A stretch of DNA of 64,000 nucleotides from Beta vulgaris subsp. vulgaris (Eukaryota; Streptophyta; Magnoliopsida; Caryophyllales; Amaranthaceae), in the NCBI RefSeq assembly GCF_026745355.1, contig NC_079205.1, forward strand, positions 33,052,950 through 33,116,949. The letters are read 5' to 3'. The position numbers and the translations under genes were made by a program. Position 1 is the first letter of the stretch. Each line of letters begins with the position of its first letter. Below the pieces are notes generated by a model. The model did no database searches. It was given only the letters and a program-made list of their open reading frames with translations, and had not been told where the DNA came from. Below, piece by piece: positions 12,101 to 23,950 of the stretch.

Positions 12101-15100
12101 ACGGAGGAAGTAATTTAATTTGTCCCAATTGCTTGAGAGGGGGAGAACATGTGGCAGCATGGTCTTTGTTTGCTTTGGGTTTTAGATGTATATATAGATT
12201 TGCAGAAGGGCTATTTTGATGACCTGATGTCTGATTTTTTTTAAAAAAATCTTATAATTTTTTTTTTTACATTTACAATTGTGACAAAATAGATTCAAGG
12301 GGGAAATGTTCGTATTATAATTAACCCAAAAGGGGTATTTATAGTACATCATATAAAACCTAACTGAAGTAGAACTATGAAAACATATCTTAAACTAAAT
12401 ATAATACTAACAAATGTTATCTCTAAATAAATACTTCTAGATAGATATGTCTAGGTAGACACTTCTCGATAGATATATCCTAAATCTATCCTAACAGAAG
12501 AGATTAAAATTCACTATCTTCATTCGGTTGCAAGAAGAGAAGATAATGGCAAACTTTTTGAGTGTACGTTTTACATTGCTCAAGACATCTTCAGTTAAAT
12601 TCAACAACTGTCAGCTTAGGAATTTTTTTAACATTTCTTTTTCCCGATTCTTGTGACAAAATTAGCTTTTATTTAGTTGAGTTTGGATTTTGTTTAGATC
12701 TTGTGAGTGACAAATATTTTTTGGTTAGCATATGAGATTATTTGAAAGTAGACTATTTTACTATTGGGTCATTCAATAATATGGGTAAATGACAGCTTTA
12801 GATATGATCTCACATAAGAGAGTGCTAGCCCCTGAACACAATTAATAATCGTAAATTTGCAATTATCTTATTTTAATTGGATCATCATCTTGTTAGAACG
12901 TGATGCTCGTGCATCACATGGCTCACCCATAGTAGGCTGAGGGGGATGCATATTTGTAGCCTTATCCATATAATAGTAGCGAAGCTCTTTCCAGTGCACC
13001 TTTAACTTTAAAAATGCAGTGACCGTCCACTACTTTATTAAAAGGTAGAAGCTTAGATAGTTCATTTAGCCATTTTGATATGGTTAGAAAGATATTTTGG
13101 GGGGCCTTAAGCTTCTAATCGTGGCAATTAGAGTTGACAGTTTTGAAAAAAAAGTCTAATTATAATAATAATCGGGTGTTCTATTGGTTGTTGAAGTATG
13201 CTGGGAGTTTGGTGATGCTATTAATCTTTGGTAGGAACTTGGTTCTGAAGGTAGTTTAATGATTAGCAGAAGCAAATGGACAGGGTTAAGGGTAATAGAA
13301 ACTCAAACTTCCATGGCTGGAGAGATGGATGATGAAGTCGTAGAAAGTTGCAATGATATTTTGTCAACAATGTCTTGCAGACCAGATTATCTTGGAAAGA
13401 TTTTACCTGAGAAGGTCAAGTTTCAACAGAATAGGCACTCTGATAAGATTTGTTGCAGGTTTGTAGATAAGAAATCAGCCTGGTAGTGTATTAGAGTTGA
13501 ACTTGAACACCGTGTTACTTGCAACTGGATATGGAAACACTAATACTAAACGATTACCTCCGGCTGATTACAGTATTTTAGAAAATTTCTTGTCTTCTTA
13601 ATAATAGTAAGCCAATTATGAGTTGAGCTCTCCCTTGGACTGTGAAAGCGGTGTGAAAGAGGTAGGGCTACCTTGCCTTAAGAGCTTCCCCAGTTACTGA
13701 GTTTCTGATTTTTTTGTAAGCAATTATGGAAATTTTTCTTTCAACTGAACGTGTTTCCCTATGCATTATGTCGGCAATTTTTTGACCTATCCTATAATCA
13801 TGCTTCGAAACTTTCACGAGCTTCCAATTCTATACTAGAAAAGGGCTTTTGAAACGAAGTAATTGGATTGCTGTCCTTGGACTGACACCTAACCTAAGAT
13901 TCCGTAACGAGTAGATACTTCTGCTTTTTCATTCCGGGGTTCCCATGTATCTTTGGACAGAAGCTTTTCATACCAACTGCTGATTCTGGACAAGTCTTTC
14001 TTCATATTTGAGCATAAGTGTTTATCACTCATAGGTTTCCTTCTATGAACTGGATCTGGATCTCTGTTCAGTTATACAGTTGCTTGCCCTGTGTAATTCA
14101 ACCCTTTCTTTTAGGTCATGAAAGACCTGTTGAGTAATAAAAAGTCCTGCTCCCCCCGTTCGCCAAATGCATGCCCACAATGCTACAGCTATGAATGCCT
14201 CACTGTTTGGAGAATAAGAAGCTGTAAGGAAATTATATGAAAGATCCCATTTAACTGTTGTATGTGTGGAGCCCTTCTTAGAGACTTAGAATCTCTGTTG
14301 AACCTTGTTTACCTTGTTCTTCTGCTGATACATGCTGCTGAATGTTAATATTTAATAACATTCAGCTTGTTATGAAGCCTACTAAGTCCTAACCTGTTTG
14401 ATAATTAAGGGTGCGTTCTCCTCCACCTTAATTTTTCCTGAACTTATCTAAAGTAGACTAATCTAAACTTATTAGAAGTTATTGAAACTAATTGGAACTC
14501 ATTAAAAAATTTGGAACTTTTTGCTTATTGAAGTAAAAATTTATTGGAACTTAGCTGAACTTATTAGACCTGAAACTTTTATCGTTTTAAGGTGAAAGGA
14601 ACGCACCCAAATCTGAATCATGCTTAGACTTGCTTGACTATTGACAATATTTTCTGTGTGCTTCAGGTTGCTGGATATTGTGGTCTTCTTCTAGGGAGCC
14701 CAGTGATTCTATATGAGATCATCGCATTTGTTCTTCCTGGTCTTACTAGGGCGGAAAGAAGATTTCTAGGACCTATTGTCTTGGGCTCCTCTGTGCTATT
14801 CTATGCTGGTCTTACCTTCTCCTATTTCGTTCTCACCCCAGCAGCACTGAACTTCTTTGTGACATATGCAGAAGGGGCTGTTGAATCAATTTGGTCTATT
14901 GATCAATATTTTGAATTTGTGCTGGTACTCATGTTCAGCACTGGGATTTCTTTCCAGGTAATCTTCTGGGTTTATGCTTCAGATAGAGTTGTATTTAGAA
15001 TTGTCAGCATGCATTATGTACTGTATTAGCATATTAGGAAGATTTTCAGATTGGACATTATATCTATTAAACTTTAGACCCTTTCCATGACAATTTTATT

Positions 15101-16558
15101 TAAACCTGCTGTTGATTTCATTGCTTTTGTTGCACACAAACACAAACATCCAGTGATACGCAAGTATGGAGTTTGCCAGCAATACTTTGTTGGAAGCAGC
15201 TAAAGAAAACCCTAAACCTTACAAAACTCTGGTTCCAAATAAAATTAGAAACTGGAAATGGGTTTTGGTCAAGAAGACGGGGAAATAGCGAAATTACTGT
15301 TTTCCAATTTTTAAGCAAACATTATCATGCTGTCTAGTACGTACGTGACTGTCCAACTTTGAGACTTACCTTTAGTGGAAGGAAATAATTTACATTTATA
15401 CCTTAATGCCACATTTTGTGTACTTGGAGTTTTGTGTGACATGATGATTAACCTTGGAAGGAATGTGTCAGTGTTCAACTACTATATACCTTGTTTTCTT
15501 AGTTGATGGATATTGGACAATAAAACATGCCTTGTTTACTGAGATAAGTTGCTCTGTTGGATGCATTATTTTGCATAATAGCGAGTAGGAACTAGAAAAG
15601 AAATAAGTGAAGATGATATCTTAGGTGGTTCAAGCACGAATAGGGAAGGCAGCTTGATGCCTACTGTCTAGAAAAGATGTCAATTCATGATCAAGTGAAG
15701 AAAGCACAAGCGTGGGCGAAAATCTTTGAAATGATCAAGTGATAAGAGATGGTGGTGAATATGAATTTCAAATTAAAGATCACCAACAGTAGACTTTCAT
15801 ACCCTTTGTGGTGCTCTAAAATCTTCATTGCATATGTCGGCCACAGGGTTCTTATTGTAGCTTTTCTTGAATTCTTCCTTTCTCATTCTAGTCCATGTGT
15901 TCTTTTCTAATTTTGGTTTTGGTTTTGGTTTTCTCTATCTGGGTCTTTTTCCCTACTTTATCTTTGATGGTAATGCACTTATATTTAATTTTCGCAACTG
16001 AAGCCTGGTGATGCAACCCCATCTCCAAGTATCCCCAAAATATGTGAGTTTTGTCATGAATTCCATTCACCTGTAGAGATAGTTTTAAAGTGGTAATGGA
16101 AGTTTATGAAAAATACTTATAATTAAGGTGGACCAATGTTACAATGGACACTGTTACAGGACTTTCCTTGCAAAGTTACTTATAAACTCATTGCTATAAC
16201 TGCCTTTTATTAGAATCTACCAAAGAAACCGTTTATAGCCAAAGGGTTGGTTGTTATACAGGTGCATTGTAGATGCAACTAGAAACGTGTTCTCCGGTTA
16301 CATTTATGTGGGAAGGAGCCATTTATAATCATCTATTGTTAATTACAGGTTCCAGTAATTCAACTTCTGCTGGGACAGACCGGCTTGGTTTCTGGAGATA
16401 AAATGCTATCCGTTTGGAGATATGTTGTGGTAGGCGCAGTCGTCGTAGCTGCTGTGGCTACACCATCTACTGATCCTCTCACACAAATGCTTCTAGCAGG
16501 GCCACTTCTGGGGCTTTATCTTGGAGGCGCGTGGATGGTAAAGCTCACTGGTGGTTAG
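5722..16558 (+). CDS. TATC: chloroplast Sec-independent (twin-arginine) translocase subunit TatC
   Basis: TatC is the thylakoid receptor of the cpTat pathway. It binds twin-arginine signal peptides with Hcf106 and recruits Tha4 to move folded proteins into the lumen. Four exons fit: 5722-5959, 9167-9450, 14667-14957 and 16349-16558. All introns are GT-AG and phases agree throughout (codon 80 is split). The sum is 1023 nt, giving 340 aa, which is the length I recall for Arabidopsis TATC. Residues 1 to about 75 are a Ser/Thr-rich transit peptide. [10 protein letters not shown] (about 114-123) is the TatC signature before the first membrane helix. Exons 3 and 4 carry the other helices, with [32 protein letters not shown] and [10 protein letters not shown]. 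The C-terminus is [11 protein letters not shown]. No break was seen. The introns (3.2, 5.2 and 1.4 kb) are swollen by transposons. Confidence 0.95.
6060..6205 (+). repeat. RTE-like LINE/SINE 3' tail with (GTT)n
   Basis: In TATC intron 1, sequence containing GTTAGCCGATCCCAAATCAT and GGGACTAAGGCTTC runs into about 50 bases of GTT repeats. I recall this combination as a common dispersed 3' tail in plant genomes, ending in TTG repeats like RTE-type LINEs and some SINEs. Assignment rests on recall. The GTT run is also a microsatellite. Confidence 0.5.
6206..9166 (+). other. rest of TATC intron 1
   Basis: The remainder of intron 1 is AT-rich and ends in the acceptor at 9165-9166. No coding frame, tRNA or complete transposon is supported. 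Sequence between about 7300 and 8050 has a different base composition and may be an old insertion, but no ends were found. Confidence 0.5.
10520..10815. mobile_element. MITE-like element in TATC intron 2
   Basis: The left edge has CCTTTGTTTGGTC and the right edge has CCAACCAAACAAAGCC, giving an imperfect inverted repeat of about 11-12 bases around some 295 bp. The interior has GGAAAACAG and GGAAAAC motifs on both sides. Such CTTTGTTTGGT ends are common in plant hAT- or PIF-like MITEs. No clear target duplication was found. Confidence 0.45.
11815..11899 (+). repeat. SINE-like head (tRNA-type promoter boxes)
   Basis: The sequence has TTAGTTGGTTAGCC, like a Pol III box A. About 35 bases later it has GGTTCGAGTC, like box B. 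This spacing fits the 5' head of a tRNA-derived SINE. The body is not recognised and the Stowaway element begins right after it. A degenerate tRNA-like copy is the alternative. Confidence 0.4.
11902..12110. mobile_element. Stowaway MITE (Tc1/mariner-type)
   Basis: The element starts CTTCCTCCGTTTCAATTTAG and ends with the matching inverted repeat, AAACGGAGGAAG, flanked on both sides by TA. Inverted repeats extend about 30 bases with one mismatch. Length is 209 bp. These are the hallmarks of Stowaway elements, moved by mariner-type transposase. A second partial copy of the terminal repeat lies just inside the right end (about 12043-12072). Confidence 0.9.
12111..14408 (+). other. rest of TATC intron 2
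   Basis: Apart from the elements listed separately, intron 2 (9451-14666) is AT-rich with a CT-rich run near 10890-10920. No conserved coding frame is seen. The open frame at 13259-13486 has no recognisable domain and no splice logic with TATC. Confidence 0.5.
14409..14608. mobile_element. 200-bp MITE with GGGTGCGTTC ends
   Basis: The ends are GGGTGCGTTCTCCTCCACCT and its imperfect inverse, AGGTGAAAGGAACGCACCC. The AT-rich interior repeats AACTTATTAGA-like words. Left flank TAA and right flank AAA could be a decayed 3-bp target duplication of PIF/Harbinger type. It lies 58 bp before exon 3 of TATC and close to its acceptor. Confidence 0.75.
14958..16348 (+). other. TATC intron 3
   Basis: This intron starts GTAATC and ends TTACAG. 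It holds no element or frame I can identify. Confidence 0.6.
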
Positions 16559-17381
16559 TTGCTGAACCAGGCCATATAGAGTGTGAGGTTCTGCTGATGC
16601 CTAGTATATAGTAGTTAATTCATCTTTTATTGTATTGATATTTGGTAGGATTAGGAATATCTGTTATATTAGATGCTATACATTTACATGGGTTTTTATA
16701 GACTTTAAATTACTTTTCCCAAAGAGTGGAAAAGATTTCTTATTCAACCTAAGGTACCAGAGGAAGAAATGATATATATTTCCTCCATTTTTCAATAAGC
16801 GTAACACCGACTAACATTTACCTTATTTGAATATGTTATAATTGCAATCAAGCTCAAAATGACAAGTTATACTTACATTCATTACAAAATTGTCATTATA
16901 ACTTGATCTAGTTAATGACCTAACATACATTAACATAGGTTTAATGCATCTCCTATATCTACGCCCACCACCACCCTAACACCTATCCTTTCTCTCCCCC
17001 TCAAACCCTATCCTCTTTTAATAGCCAAATGTCCTCAATCGCCATTGAATACCATCGTTCCCATCACACGCCACTTGCCATACAACATGGCTCACGACCG
17101 CCTCCACCACATCTAGATCACGACAACACCAATTAAGGAGATGCTCCTCTTCCATGCCATGCATAACTTATCTACGTTAAGTGCAGGAATAGTGTGTCAG
17201 GCACACATTTCTCTTTTCTTCGTGACAGTTTTTTTCAAAACCCTAATCCTGTTTCTCCTATAAATAACACTGTTTTACCTCATATTTTCCCATAGACTTT
17301 ACATATTATACAATACAAATATAAACACTTAAAGAACCTCTCAAATTACATTCAAACTTTGTTCAAATATTCAAAGATATT
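16559..17381. other. TATC 3' flank and a promoter-like leader before the tandem array
   Basis: The first 200 bases should be the TATC 3' UTR, but no canonical AATAAA is evident. Near 17262 CTATAAATAAC resembles a TATA box. It is followed by an A/C-rich leader that runs straight into the 233-bp repeats. This may be the promoter and leader of a retroelement or a lost gene. No LTR ends were found. Confidence 0.4.
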
Positions 17382-18310
17382 CAATGAAGAATCTTCATTC
17401 TTCCTTTTTCTTTGAATCCTCACTCAAATTCTTCCCCCTTTCCAAGGTTAAAGATTGATTCCTCCAACGTTCTTAGAGTTAGACCTAGATGACAAAGGTA
17501 CAATTCTTGACGGTCAATTTCAATTTTAATTCCTTTTTACTAACCATTTCATTTTCATGATGTAGGAATTGAATTTATAAAAGCATCTTACTAAATATTT
17601 GTATGTTCTTCAATGAAGAATCTTCATTCTTCCTTTTTCTTCGAATCCTCACTCAAATTCTTCCCCCTTTCCAAAGCTAAAGATTGATTCCTCCAACGTT
17701 CTTAGAGTTAGACCTAGCTAGATGACAAAGGTATAATTCTTGACGGTCAATTTCAATTTTAATTCCTTTTTACTAACCATTTCATTTTCATGATGTAGGA
17801 ATTGAATTTATAAAAGCATCTTACTAAATATTTGTATGTTCTTCAATGAAGAATCTTCATTCTTCCTTTTTCTTCGAATCCTCACTCAAATTCTTCCCCC
17901 TTTCCAAAGCTAAAGATTGATTCCTCCAACGTTCTTAGAGTTAGACCTAGCTAGATGACAAAGGTATAATTCTTGACGGTCAATTTCAATTTTAATTCCT
18001 TTTTACTAACCATTTCATTTTCATGATGTAGGAATTGAATTTATAAAAGCATCTTACTAAATATTTGTATGTTCTTCAATGAAGAATCTTCATTCTTCCT
18101 TTTTCTTCGAATCCTCACTCAAATTCTTCCCCCTTTCCAAGGCTAAAGATTGATTCCTCCAACGTTCTTAGAGTTAGACCTAGCTAGATGACAAAGGTAT
18201 AATTCTTGACGGTCAATTTCAATTTTAATTCCTTTTTACTAACCATTTCATTTTCATGATGTAGGAATTGAATTTATAAAAGCATCTTACTAAATATTTG
18301 TATGTTCTTC
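17382..18310. repeat. four tandem copies of a 233-bp unit
   Basis: Copies begin with CAATGAAGAATCTTCATTC at 17382, 17611, 17844 and 18077, and the sequence leaves the pattern near 18310. Units are 229, 233, 233 and 233 bp. The first differs mainly by lacking a CTAG in GACCTAGCTAGATG. Copies are nearly identical by eye. Each starts with the hairpin ATGAAG-AAT-CTTCAT and includes TCAATTTCAATTTTAATTCC. No open frame spans the unit. Near-identity suggests recent expansion. Confidence 0.95.
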
Positions 18311-18764
18311 CTAATCTCCTTCTCATAATTATTTGAATGTCTCGAATGCTTTGGATATTCTTATGCCTTTTTAATTACAATTGCATGATCACTACTATTT
18401 TATTATTTGCTCCATCAGACATGCAATTTAGTTAAATCACGCCTAATATCATAATTTGGACAACCGATCTAGGAACCTATCAGTCTTGCGACTTAATTAA
18501 GTGACGATACAAAAATAGATCTTATATGTTAAAAAAACCAACCTTTAACAAAATTTTCTATTTCTTCAATTAATAGAACTATGTGCATGCAATTTAATAT
18601 TCCATTGAATAAAATAAGGAAATTCACCCCAAACTTTAAGCTCTTATTTGTTTTGGTTTAATTTTTACTGAAAATTGATTGACAATTTTATTTCGAACCA
18701 AAATACATTTAAAAATTGGGTAGGCTAAAACATTATTTTTACACACCTATAACGTCCATATCTA

Positions 18765-19325
18765 TCATTTAGACTATCTCACAATTCTTTAGTTATTGAA
18801 CTTTCAAGCAAATGATACCTTAGTAGTACTACAACTTTTACCTTTTTAGTGACAACTTTTATATCTTTAGTAGCATAATTACCTTGGTCAGAAGTACTTG
18901 TGTTATCTTTAATTGTATATTTCAAAGCATGAGCTTTCATATTCATATGAGCATCTACTTTCCATTCTGAAAATTTGTGTCGTAATAAATTTAGATATTG
19001 TTAAGAGTCGTATAACCCACATATAAGTTGAAATCTTCATACCTACAATTTAGACAATTCCACAGTTATTTAGGATCTTAACTAATAGGCCTTTAGTTGT
19101 CAAACTTTCATGCGAATGATGTCTTAGTATTGCTACAACTTTTACTACCTTTTCATAGGCAGCTTTTATTTATGTAATAGCATCATTTCCTTGGTCAACA
19201 GTGCTTGTGTTATCTTTAATTGTATGTTTCAAACCTTGAGCTTTCAGATTCATTTGAGCATCTACATTTTGTTTCAAAAAAAATTGACTTGTAAAAAGTA
19301 TAACCCACATGTAAGTCGAAAATAT
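18765..19325. repeat. diverged tandem duplication of about 270-300 bp
   Basis: Two blocks, about 18765-19030 and 19066-19325, share ordered words such as CTTGTGTTATCTTTAATTGT, GAGCTTTCA and GTATAACCCACAT. They differ by many substitutions and short indels. No coding frame was found. It is an old duplication of unknown origin. Confidence 0.65.
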
Positions 19326-19980
19326 TATCCCACATTAAAAAATAGAGACAATATGACTAACATATAAGATTGGTGGATTACCCATCTTTTACCAATTGGT
19401 TTCAGGATGGAACACTGTCGAGCTTGTATATGGTCAAACTCTCCTCCGTCGTGGGCTAATTTTTAGACCAAATGAAATTTAGCATATATTATAATGTCTT
19501 TTATGAGATGGTATTCTATTTTAGTTGTATTCATGTAGACATTAATTAAAAATTAGCAAATGGTACAAATAATACATATTATCTACCTTGATTGATATTA
19601 TTATAAGTCATATGAAAATACGCATTACTAACGTAAATTTTTGAAACATGCTTAAACATAATCATAAGCATATGAGTATTCAATTTTCATAAACTATAAT
19701 ATAGTACTACAATTTCCAACTCATAAAACCCTAAAAATCCATACTTTGATACTTAAAACCTTAGTTTAAACATAATAAATAAATATGAAATTTAATTACT
19801 TCATCATATAATTTACATAATCTGAAATTTATGTTTAAATCATCAAACTATAATCTTTAATCATGAAAACATTAAATCAATCCTTAAAAACACAAACTTA
19901 ATATTACATAAAATAGAGAAGTAAGAAATAAACCAAAGAGAAGAGAGAAGGGAGGAAGACAATGCCGAGGAGGTGCAGCG
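19326..19980. other. AT-rich unclassified sequence, probably part of the outer LTR
   Basis: No coding frame is supported. The right edge (GGAGGAAGACAATGCCGAGG) joins, across the solo LTR target duplication, the sequence at 22629, so this stretch is likely the continuation of the older LTR described there. Confidence 0.4.
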
Positions 19981-20699
19981 CTAGCTGTGATCCCCCACAA
20001 TTTTAAAGAATTTTTATAAATATATTTAAGTATTTATATAGTTATATTTAAATCCAAATGAGTTTGGAAAATGATTTGACTATTTAAAAAGGGTTGACTA
20101 TTTTACAAGTCAAATGAAATTATTTTTCATAGCTTAATAAAATTAGAAATATTTTAATTAAGCATGTTTTAATAAAGGTTTTACATATTAAAGTATATTG
20201 AAAAAGAAGTTTAATGTAATCGAAAATCCTAAAAGGATATAAAAGGAAAGAGTCATGTTGATGACTAAAGTCTTAAATTGTCCATCTTATTAGTCATCAA
20301 GTTTTATTAATTATAATCTATTTTCCTAAGCCCATAAAGGGAAGCCTTTATATAAATATCCTAAAAATCCAAAATTTTCACCCTACACATTATTTTTCTC
20401 AAAAACTCACGTCACTTTCTCTCTCCCTTCCTTCGACTTTTCTCTCTCTTCCTCGTGCGTCATTCCTTCGGCCTTTCTCTCTCAAATTTCTTTTCTTCTT
20501 CTTCAAGTAACGTTTCTTGTTCAACAAGAAACGTCACAAATCCTTCCCAAGAACCGAAAGTCTGCTGCTGCTGTTGCCGCCGGCGCTGTTCTTTCCTCCT
20601 TGTCGTCGGTTGTTTTATTTCTTCCTTCCTAAGATTCCGTTAAAAGACTAGTTTTTATGTTATTTTATTATTATTTAGCATGTTTACCAATTAAATTAC

Positions 20700-20701
20700 T
20701 G

Positions 20702-20768
<67 letters not shown>

Positions 20769-20775
20769 TATAATT
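20700..20775. repeat. (TTA)n and (TA)n microsatellite
   Basis: About 50 bases of TTA repeats pass directly into about 20 bases of TA repeats, inside the solo LTR. Confidence 0.95.
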
Positions 20776-22288
20776 TCGGTTTTTATAGTTTATATTATAA
20801 TAAATTTCAGATTTATTATATTGAGTTTATTTTTAGTTTTAATCATAAAAATAAGAGTTTTTAGGGTTTTTATTTGCTAGAAACTACAGAAATATATTAT
20901 AAACTATGAGATTTGTTTAGTACGTAATTTTAAATATGTTGTACATATTTTCAGAAGAGTTATTAAATTTCAAAAGTGCTGTAATTTCAGAAAAGAAGTA
21001 TATATGGAGTTTTTAAGGATTTTTAATTGCTAGAATAGTGGTACTATACTAGGAATTAAAAATAACTTAAGTTTGGAACTTAAAAACGATTTTTAAAACG
21101 TGTTTTAAGGGGTTTTGATCGTTTTAAAGCTGCTGTAATTTTTGGTTCAAGTTATTAATTGTAGTTACTTTATTTTCTAGGTGGAGATTACGTTGTAGGA
21201 GACTTTTAACGATTTAAAAGTGGCCTACATGCTAGTATATACAAGGTACGTACATTATTACGTGCTATGTGGTTTAGAAGCATGTTTAAGGAAGGTTTAA
21301 ATTTTTAGTATCATGTATAGGAACCTAATTGTTCATATATGTGATTTCTGGAATTATTTTACATATTATATGCCTGTGTGCAACATGTGATCTAGTATTG
21401 ATTATGATTATCAGATTAAAATGTTTGTATGGAATCATTGATGCAAGCATGTTAAGTTAGTTTATTTATTAATTCATATAAGAATTAGTATATATTAAGT
21501 GAATCAGGTAATGCATGTATTCATGAGAAGTATCATTTTATTATCTTATGAGGGCCGTGGACCTTATTTGGTAAGTTACAATTTATATCTATATAAAGGT
21601 AAAGTTTATTGTTGGCTAGGTTCAACAAGTAAGTGAGTAAAGAATAAAAGGAATGGAGTAGTCTTGGATTGTAAGTTGTGATCACTTGTTAATCCAAAGA
21701 TAAAAGAAGTTATGTTATGAATGTTTGATTATAAATTATGTGTTACTTGTCTGTAAGTGTCAACACAAGTAACATAAAGTGTAACGAGAATAAGTTATAG
21801 GCTTTAGACTGGTGCACGTCTAGAGTTGGACACTAAGGGTTGGAGTACATGGTGGTAGCCCATGGCTTTTCTATGAATGGATTGATCACCATCCCTCTTT
21901 TATTTCAAAGGTTCCTCGATATCGCAGGTCACTCTGAAATGCGGAGTCGCGCCCGCATTTCACATTAGTAGTTAAGTCAACTCGTCCAATAATTATTCCA
22001 TTAAAGTAATTAAAATGATGTTTTAAGTTTAGTTCAGTAAAAGTTGCCTGCAGTTTATTATATGATTATTTATTATTTATTCCTATACGTTATTGTTTAG
22101 TATCATGTTTAGGAATATTTATATTTGATATGTAGTACTCAGCTTTGCTGATTACGTGCTGTTTGTGTGTGTGATCATGGCATTGCCTTATTGATCCTGT
22201 GATGATCCTTCTAGTGAGCAGAGTCGATATTGCATTGACATTACAGGTTCGCAGATGTGCATCACATTGGGAATCTGGAGTGGAGAGG

Positions 22289-22289
<1 letters not shown>

Positions 22290-22368
<79 letters not shown>

Positions 22369-22370
22369 GC
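22290..22370. repeat. (AT)n microsatellite
   Basis: About 80 bases of nearly pure AT dinucleotides, with two small interruptions, lie inside the solo LTR. The run can form a long cruciform or hairpin. Confidence 0.95.
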
Positions 22371-22628
22371 GTAGTTTAACTTATGCTTTCATAGGAACAT
22401 ATTTATTTCAGATTGTGGATTATTTAAGCTGGTGTATTTAAGTTTCAAACCCTTGTCTTTTATTTAGCGAGTTTTAATAAAGTTGGTTTTTAGTAAATTG
22501 TTTTCCGCTGCAAAATTCTGAATAAGCCGATACGTTATCACACGGGCGATAATGCCTGGGTAATTCTCTAAGTTTTATATTAGAAAGTTATTTATGAAAA
22601 GAGAGAATTATCGGGGTGTTACACTAGC

Positions 22629-23119
22629 TGCTGGTGGCGGCAGCGGCCGACAGTGTGGTGGTGGTCGTAGCACCGAGAGAAGAGGAGAGCCGAAGGAAGA
22701 GAGAGAGAGAGAGAGAGAGTCGTGGGAGAGGAGAGAGAGAAAGAAAAGATAGGAGAGAAAATTTAGGGTGAGTGTTTAAAGTGTGGGAATTTTGAATTTG
22801 GAATTTTTTGGGATTTATATAGTTAATTCTTATGGGCTTAGTGAAATGTGTTTGGACTTTTAATAATCATTTAATAATTTGGTACTTGAGCATAGTTGGG
22901 TTCCTCTAACCCATTTTAAAATCCATTGCACTACAATTCAAAGATGTTTAAACTATTTAAATAATTTTCGAATATGACTAAATAAAATAGTTGATTGTTT
23001 AAAATTATTAAATAATTATTTTGACTTTCAAATAGTCAACATTCTAAAAAATAGATTATTTAAATATGAAAATATATAAATATATATTTATAAAATTCAT
23101 AAAATTATGAGGGATTACA
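22629..23119 (-). mobile_element. outer, older LTR interrupted by the solo LTR
   Basis: Read on the - strand from 23119 the sequence starts TGTAATCCCTCATAATTTTA, like the start of the inserted solo LTR. About 300 bases in it has a TATA-like ACTATATAAATCCC and then a CT-rich leader, again like the insert. It is cut at the CTAGC duplication and resumes at 19985. The solo LTR therefore went into a diverged relative in opposite orientation. The far end of this outer LTR was not found. Confidence 0.6.
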
Positions 23120-23339
23120 TCAACACTCATGTTTGAGTTTGGGCATCATAGCTTTTGTTAGAGGTGGATAAATTATTGTGTTAATCTAGAAGCAAAAAAG
23201 TATATGTTTAAGATATTTGAATTTGTTTTCATGACTAGGATTATGGTTCTCTTGTCTGTCTCCATTAGTACTAGGTTTCAGGAGTCTTGATATTCTCATG
23301 AGCTGAGGTAGATGGTATGTGAAGAATTAAGTCATAGTA

Positions 23340-23950
23340 ATATGGTAACATCCAACAATCACTTCATCAGTTGTTGCATCACAGACCCGTCACACATTGC
23401 CTTAATTTTTAACTTGTGACAGACATTATAAATATTCTTCACTATAGTTAAAGTCTCTTCATCCACCATACTAATAATTTTCATGATTTGACTAGGCGAT
23501 ACATGAGATTTAGTTAATTCTTTTACCAAATTGAGTTCATGTTTACTTAACCTGCAAATAATCGCACTATCCTCATTGTAATTTGGGAGATCATGCTTTT
23601 AATTTGCTTGCCATTAGTGACATACAAGCTCCAACCACCAGCAACACGTTCCTTTGCTTGAAGTCGAAAAGGACACAATCTTTTTTTTTTCGTACCGGTA
23701 AACTTTCCACATCTACAGGTTCTGCAGACTTATATAGTCTATATAGTCCGCTTCTCTCACAAGTGAGGATAAGTTTTGCATTTCTCAAGCCTTGCCCTTC
23801 ACCATATTGTGATCAGACAATGATTATCACAAATTTTGCACCCTACCCACTTCAATAATCCAATCACAAAATACTTTTCGAGTGGAAAATATAGTTGTCG
23901 TGGTGAAAAACTCACTATAATCAGGTGTATTCTCCTTGACCTCTACAACA
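23340..23950 (-). pseudogene. Mutator-like (FAR1-type) transposase N-terminal remnant
   Basis: On the - strand, shifting frames read FSTRKVFCDWIIEVGR, then LILTCERSGLYRLYK, then RLSKHELNLVKELTKSHVSP followed by IVKNIYN and MQQLMK. This order matches the FAR1-type DNA-binding region and following segment of plant MULE transposases as I recall them. Stops and frameshifts interrupt every part, and the catalytic DDE domain is absent. No terminal inverted repeats were found. Confidence 0.65.

Larger units (their letters stand above)
19986..22623 (+). mobile_element. solo LTR of a Ty3/gypsy-type retrotransposon
   Basis: The element begins TGTGATCCCCCACAATTTT and ends CGGGGTGTTACA, so it has TG...CA ends. 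It is flanked by the perfect 5-bp duplication CTAGC (19981-19985 and 22624-22628). There is no internal coding sequence in 2638 bp, so it is a solo LTR, the usual product of recombination between two LTRs. A TATA-like TTTATATAAATATCC near 20350 followed by a CT-rich leader suggests the promoter reads on the + strand. Long AT microsatellites lie inside. The family is inferred from the CGGGGTGTTACA end, which I associate with gypsy LTRs. Confidence 0.85.

Noticed and set aside
17382..18310. CRISPR-like array
   Set aside because: The whole 233-bp unit repeats without variable spacers, and this is plant nuclear DNA.
20455..20643. Ser-rich 62-residue open frame as a signal-peptide protein
   Set aside because: It lies in the CT-rich leader of the solo LTR and shows no domain or splice partner.
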